A DNA stretch of 64,000 nt, taken from the NCBI GenBank assembly GCA_014773175.1, contig VXCM01000052.1, positions 310,001 to 374,000 on the forward strand, in the 5' to 3' direction. The notes under the pieces are model-generated. The model was not told the DNA's origin. It did no database searches and worked only from the letters and a program-made list of their open reading frames with translations. The position numbers were made by a program, and so were the translations under genes. How positions within the stretch are numbered: position 1 is the first letter of the stretch; the number at the start of each line of letters is the position of its first letter. The DNA comes from Lucifuga dentata (Eukaryota; Chordata; Actinopteri; Ophidiiformes; Bythitidae). Shown piece by piece: positions 63,641 through 64,000 of the stretch.

Positions 63641-63972
63641 CACAGGACATCAAGTGTTGTGGATATTTGCTTCTTAAGACTGTGATTGATGTGTTTTTGA
63701 AGTGTATTGATCATCTAAACTTGCATCACTTTTTCAGCTGCACTAAACTCAATGTACTAGCTATAAATCAGGCTGTTAAAAATAAATGCATGTATAGCAT
63801 GCACATACTATGCACTCAGACACACACACACACTTAATCCATCAGAATTTTCTTCTTCTTTTGTTAAATTTTTGCCTAATCTCTTCTCACCAGTTAAAGA
63901 GAAGGAGGACGCACACACAGATCCAGAGTTCCAGCCGATGAAAGACGATGACTGTACTTTTGTGGAATACAG
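49413..63972 (+). CDS. nrcam: nrcam, neuronal cell adhesion molecule (5' part, spliced, incomplete at 3' end)
   Basis: NrCAM is an L1-family transmembrane adhesion protein of neurons and glia. It binds other cell-adhesion molecules outside and ankyrin inside, and acts in axon guidance and at nodes of Ranvier. The exons listed below join in one frame with no stop and give about 1,238 residues. In order: signal peptide to about residue 23, Ig1 (36-130), Ig2 (133-230), Ig3 (255-347), Ig4 (349-441), Ig5 (442-534), Ig6 (535-625), FN1 (637-735), FN2 (736-834), FN3 (835-941), FN4 (942-1041), a linker, FN5 (1074-1168), membrane span (1181-1203) and the start of the cytoplasmic tail. The match to human NrCAM is far closer than expected for L1, neurofascin or CHL1, for example [21 protein letters not shown] and [12 protein letters not shown]. 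The tail exons with FIGQY and the PDZ-binding end lie past the window. Which teleost copy (a or b) this is I cannot say. Confidence 0.93.
49911..49922 (+). CDS. nrcam: nrcam candidate 12 nt microexon
   Basis: TTCTGGAAAGAT lies between an AG acceptor with a pyrimidine-rich tract at about 49863-49895 and the consensus donor GTAAGT at 49923. It keeps phase 1 and inserts LLER-L between LEVPLD and PQPPTIT. Human NrCAM, as I remember it, has PKLLEDL at this place, encoded by a small alternatively spliced exon, so position, phase and residues all fit. Skipping it also keeps the frame. Confidence 0.65.
50461..50566 (+). CDS. nrcam: nrcam exon: Ig1, first half
   Basis: Reads [26 protein letters not shown] and GAKGKPHP, with the first Ig1 cysteine in VIHC. 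It starts in phase 1 after tttag and ends in phase 2 at GTGGGT. Confidence 0.95.
50787..50847. repeat. nrcam: (CA)n microsatellite near a 3' splice site
   Basis: About 55 bp of CA repeat with a short CG interruption ends some 30 bp upstream of the acceptor of the exon at 50879. Confidence 0.95.
50879..51072 (+). CDS. nrcam: nrcam exon: Ig1, second half
   Basis: Reads [13 protein letters not shown], then [20 protein letters not shown] with the second Ig1 cysteine, and ends [13 protein letters not shown]. Acceptor cacag, donor GTAAGG, phase 2 in and 1 out. Confidence 0.96.
51442..51564 (+). CDS. nrcam: nrcam exon: Ig2, first half
   Basis: Reads [37 protein letters not shown]. The block [12 protein letters not shown] is identical to mammalian NrCAM as I remember it. 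Donor GTGAGG, phase 1 in and out. Confidence 0.96.
51804..51974 (+). CDS. nrcam: nrcam exon: Ig2, second half
   Basis: Reads [33 protein letters not shown] and [15 protein letters not shown], including the second Ig2 cysteine. Donor GTAAGT. A (GT)n tract begins about 70 bp into the following intron. Confidence 0.96.
52047..52099. repeat. nrcam: (GT)n microsatellite downstream of a donor
   Basis: About 50 bp of GT repeats with one GG interruption, in the 547 bp intron after the Ig2 exon. Confidence 0.95.
52522..52578 (+). CDS. nrcam: nrcam small exon: Ig2-Ig3 linker
   Basis: A 57 nt symmetric exon (phase 1-1) encoding [19 protein letters not shown]. It corresponds to the linker DELNDTIAANLSDTEFYG of human NrCAM as I remember it, including N-glycosylation sequons NET and NDT. 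Because it is symmetric it can be skipped without a frameshift. Confidence 0.9.
52579..53430 (+). other. nrcam: nrcam intron (852 bp)
   Basis: AT-rich intron between two linker exons. No further exon or named repeat seen. Confidence 0.8.
53431..53542 (+). CDS. nrcam: nrcam exon: Ig3, first half
   Basis: Reads [20 protein letters not shown] and [18 protein letters not shown] and ECIA match NrCAM Ig3. Donor GTAAGT, phase 1 in and 2 out. Confidence 0.95.
53653..53837 (+). CDS. nrcam: nrcam exon: Ig3, second half
   Basis: Reads [38 protein letters not shown] and [18 protein letters not shown]. The second Ig3 cysteine is in DYRC. Donor GTGTGT, phase 1 out. Confidence 0.95.
54019..54153 (+). CDS. 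nrcam: nrcam exon: Ig4, first half
   Basis: Reads [51 protein letters not shown] and CRA.G.PKP.I.W are typical of L1-family Ig4. Donor GTGAGT. Confidence 0.95.
54154..54537 (+). other. nrcam: nrcam intron (384 bp)
   Basis: Short intron between the two Ig4 exons. Nothing else seen in it. Confidence 0.85.
54538..54681 (+). CDS. nrcam: nrcam exon: Ig4, second half
   Basis: Reads [20 protein letters not shown] and [19 protein letters not shown]. It carries the second Ig4 cysteine. Phase 1 in and out, donor GTAAGT. Confidence 0.95.
54795..54906 (+). CDS. nrcam: nrcam exon: Ig5, first half
   Basis: Reads [35 protein letters not shown]. The Trp codon is split by the intron (phase 2). Donor GTGAGT. 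Confidence 0.95.
55018..55184 (+). CDS. nrcam: nrcam exon: Ig5, second half
   Basis: Reads [40 protein letters not shown] and [22 protein letters not shown] is identical to mammalian NrCAM as I remember it. Donor GTGAGA. Confidence 0.96.
55394..55541 (+). CDS. nrcam: nrcam exon: Ig6, first half
   Basis: Reads [31 protein letters not shown] and [15 protein letters not shown]. It ends in phase 2 at an unusual donor GTCGGG, with a CT microsatellite and an assembly gap about 40 bp into the intron. Confidence 0.93.
55584..55627. repeat. nrcam: (CT)n microsatellite beside an assembly gap
   Basis: 44 bp of CT repeat directly after the N at 55583, inside the 253 bp Ig6 intron. True repeat length is unknown because of the gap. 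Confidence 0.9.
55795..55919 (+). CDS. nrcam: nrcam exon: Ig6, second half
   Basis: Reads [40 protein letters not shown]. The second Ig6 cysteine and the NTT sequon are conserved. Donor GTATGT. Confidence 0.94.
56241..56270 (+). CDS. nrcam: nrcam 30 nt exon: Ig6-FN1 linker
   Basis: A symmetric (phase 1-1) exon encoding [10 protein letters not shown], between acceptor ggcag and donor GTAAAC. It lies where human NrCAM has the Thr/Pro linker PTPTPAPVYD, so it is very likely real and probably optional. Confidence 0.8.
56271..57019 (+). other. nrcam: nrcam intron (749 bp)
   Basis: Intron between the Thr/Pro linker exon and FN1. The open frames inside are AT-rich and unlike proteins. Confidence 0.8.
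57020..57121 (+). CDS. nrcam: nrcam exon: FN1, first part
   Basis: Reads [20 protein letters not shown] and [33 protein letters not shown] match NrCAM FN1. Donor GTATGT, followed after four bases by a 57 bp GA repeat. Confidence 0.95.
57131..57187. repeat. nrcam: (GA)n microsatellite right after a 5' splice site
   Basis: 57 bp of pure GA starting at intron position +10 of the 316 bp FN1 intron. Confidence 0.95.
57438..57635 (+). CDS. nrcam: nrcam exon: FN1, second part
   Basis: Reads [40 protein letters not shown] and ends [20 protein letters not shown] is a hallmark of this domain. Donor GTAGAT. Confidence 0.95.
57754..57824 (+). CDS. nrcam: nrcam exon: FN2, first part
   Basis: Reads [20 protein letters not shown] then SWK. 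It ends in phase 0 at GTAATA. Confidence 0.94.
58032..58257 (+). CDS. nrcam: nrcam exon: FN2, second part
   Basis: Reads [40 protein letters not shown] and ends [20 protein letters not shown] and SGTPTF.PY.IKVQA match NrCAM. Donor GTGAGT. Confidence 0.96.
58405..58520 (+). CDS. nrcam: nrcam exon: FN3, first part
   Basis: Reads [58 protein letters not shown] is the NrCAM FN3 signature. Phase 1 in and 0 out, donor GTATGT. Confidence 0.96.
58603..58807 (+). CDS. nrcam: nrcam exon: FN3, second part
   Basis: Reads [42 protein letters not shown] and ends FETPEG. L1-family FN3 can carry a basic proteolytic site. Here the loop is [12 protein letters not shown], His-rich with no dibasic RR or KR pair. 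Donor GTAGTA, weaker than its neighbours. Confidence 0.94.
58808..59450 (+). other. nrcam: nrcam intron (643 bp)
   Basis: AT-rich intron with a small ACATATGTAAAATATGT-type palindromic patch near 58900-58955. No exon seen. Confidence 0.8.
59451..59573 (+). CDS. nrcam: nrcam exon: FN4, first part
   Basis: Reads [52 protein letters not shown] and YTLKYQP match NrCAM FN4. Donor GTGAGC. Confidence 0.96.
59574..59931 (+). other. nrcam: nrcam intron (358 bp)
   Basis: Pyrimidine-rich intron between the FN4 exons, rich in CCCAC/TCACTCC in its second half. No exon seen. Confidence 0.85.
59932..60108 (+). CDS. nrcam: nrcam exon: FN4, second part
   Basis: Reads [40 protein letters not shown] and ends [18 protein letters not shown] matches the family. 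Donor GTAAGT, phase 1. Confidence 0.96.
60109..60573 (+). other. nrcam: nrcam intron (465 bp)
   Basis: Intron upstream of the 36 nt linker exon. No other exon seen. Confidence 0.7.
60574..60609 (+). CDS. nrcam: nrcam 36 nt exon: FN4-FN5 linker
   Basis: A symmetric exon encoding [12 protein letters not shown], preceded by a strong pyrimidine tract and AG at 60572-60573 and followed by donor GTACAT. Human NrCAM has the 12-residue linker AGILPPDVGAGK here as I remember it, the same length and a similar pattern. Phase 1 on both sides allows skipping. Confidence 0.7.
60610..61111 (+). other. nrcam: nrcam intron (502 bp)
   Basis: Intron between two small linker exons, with a C-rich run near 60937-60951. 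No other exon seen. Confidence 0.6.
61112..61171 (+). CDS. nrcam: nrcam candidate 60 nt exon: Pro/His/Ser linker before FN5
   Basis: An open, symmetric (phase 1-1) segment with acceptor tttacag and donor GTACAG, encoding [19 protein letters not shown]. It fits in frame between the 36 nt exon and FN5. I do not recall a counterpart in mammalian NrCAM. Neurofascin has a Pro/Thr-rich insertion at the comparable place. The low-complexity sequence and modest donor make this a candidate only. Confidence 0.45.
61367..61489 (+). CDS. nrcam: nrcam exon: FN5, first part
   Basis: Reads [49 protein letters not shown] matches NrCAM FN5, which is alternatively used in mammals. NVS is a sequon. Donor GTAAGC. 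Confidence 0.93.
61490..62166 (+). other. nrcam: nrcam intron (677 bp)
   Basis: Intron between the two FN5 exons. No exon or named repeat seen. Confidence 0.85.
62167..62328 (+). CDS. nrcam: nrcam exon: FN5, second part
   Basis: Reads [49 protein letters not shown] is conserved with mammals. Acceptor gcag, donor GTGAGG, phase 1. Confidence 0.93.
62329..63019 (+). other. nrcam: nrcam intron (691 bp)
   Basis: Intron before the transmembrane exon, with a short GT-rich stretch near 62650-62690. No exon seen. Confidence 0.85.
63020..63151 (+). CDS. nrcam: nrcam exon: transmembrane segment
   Basis: Reads [19 protein letters not shown] then [15 protein letters not shown], followed by the basic stop-transfer QRNKGGKYP. 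Nearly identical to mammalian NrCAM around [16 protein letters not shown]. Phase 1 in and out, donor GTGAGT. Confidence 0.97.
63279..63555. mobile_element. foldback MITE, Tc1/mariner-like
   Basis: The ends are CACTGTAAAATGTGAGAAGT and its reverse complement with a few changes, and the inverted arms extend for about 90 bp through TCTAGGAAACC and CCTTGAAAAAGGTAAGTAAA. A TA dinucleotide lies directly outside each end (63277-63278 and 63556-63557), as expected for Tc1/mariner insertion. No coding capacity. An assembly duplication of 64 nt inflates the interior, so the real element is probably about 212 bp. Confidence 0.85.
63335..63463. repeat. 64 nt direct duplication flanking a single N (assembly artefact)
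   Basis: Positions 63335-63398 and 63400-63463 are identical over 64 nt, with one N at 63399 between. The gap falls in the loop side of a foldback element, a typical place for short-read assemblies to break. Confidence 0.85.
63607..63639. repeat. (CA)n microsatellite
   Basis: About 33 bp of CA repeat in the last complete intron of the window. Confidence 0.95.
63894..63972 (+). CDS. nrcam: nrcam exon: start of cytoplasmic tail
   Basis: Reads [20 protein letters not shown] and CTFVEY, closely matching mammalian KEKEDAHADPEIQPMKEDD as I remember it. It ends after AG of a split codon at donor GTGAGA. The following tail exons, including any RSLE-type exon, FIGQY and the C-terminal PDZ ligand, are outside the window. 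Confidence 0.95.
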
Positions 63973-64000
63973 GTGAGAGAAAGTGATCCAGCCTCTGGAA

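Larger units (their letters stand above)
63152..63893 (+). other. nrcam: nrcam intron with MITE (742 bp)
   Basis: Intron between the transmembrane and first cytoplasmic exons. It carries the foldback element at 63279-63555, an assembly gap at 63399 and a (CA)n tract at 63607-63639. Confidence 0.9.

Noticed and set aside
1..64000. CRISPR arrays, operons, prophage or toxin-antitoxin genes
   Set aside because: The window is clearly vertebrate. Regular repeats here are microsatellites or assembly duplications, and no prokaryotic coding pattern is present.

Overview
The window is vertebrate nuclear DNA, most likely from a ray-finned (teleost) fish. Intron/exon structure follows GT-AG rules, CpG is depleted outside one promoter-like island, dinucleotide microsatellites are dense, and there are fish-type mobile elements: a tRNA-derived SINE and hAT- and Tc1/mariner-like non-autonomous elements. 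The encoded proteins are close to, but clearly diverged from, mammalian orthologues. No prokaryotic, viral or CRISPR-type content was seen.

Layout, all genes on the + strand. (1) 1-5212 holds the last two coding exons of pnpla8, the calcium-independent phospholipase A2 gamma, followed by a 3' UTR of unknown end. (2) About 6.7-11.1 kb is intergenic and includes a composite transposon region at 9279-10822 with an antisense SINE. (3) About 11.09-11.43 kb is a CpG-rich promoter with a consensus NRF-1 site and a first non-coding exon, probably of nrcam. (4) 11432-49337 is a very large first intron (about 38 kb). It contains microsatellites, a duplicated ~350 bp module, a 694 bp hAT element with a perfect 8 bp target duplication, a 42 nt near-perfect hairpin, and several assembly gaps. 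(5) 49338-63972 is the packed coding body of nrcam, a neuronal L1-family cell adhesion molecule. I model 29 coding exons plus one candidate 12 nt microexon. They join in one uninterrupted frame of about 1,238 codons: signal peptide, six Ig domains, five fibronectin type III domains, the membrane span and the start of the cytoplasmic tail. The ankyrin-binding and PDZ-binding ends lie beyond the window.

The pnpla8-nrcam order and common orientation match the human neighbourhood as I recall it, which supports both identifications. The two genes are not functionally coupled: PNPLA8 is a lipid hydrolase of mitochondria, peroxisomes and ER, and NrCAM is a cell-surface adhesion protein at nodes of Ranvier and growth cones.

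I found no undescribed gene system. The most interesting points are a candidate N-terminal neural microexon, small optional exons in the linkers, microsatellites placed exactly where the splicing machinery reads, a weakened peroxisomal targeting signal in PNPLA8, two well-bounded mobile elements, and an assembly signature (63-64 nt duplications around single Ns) that affects how repeats here should be read.
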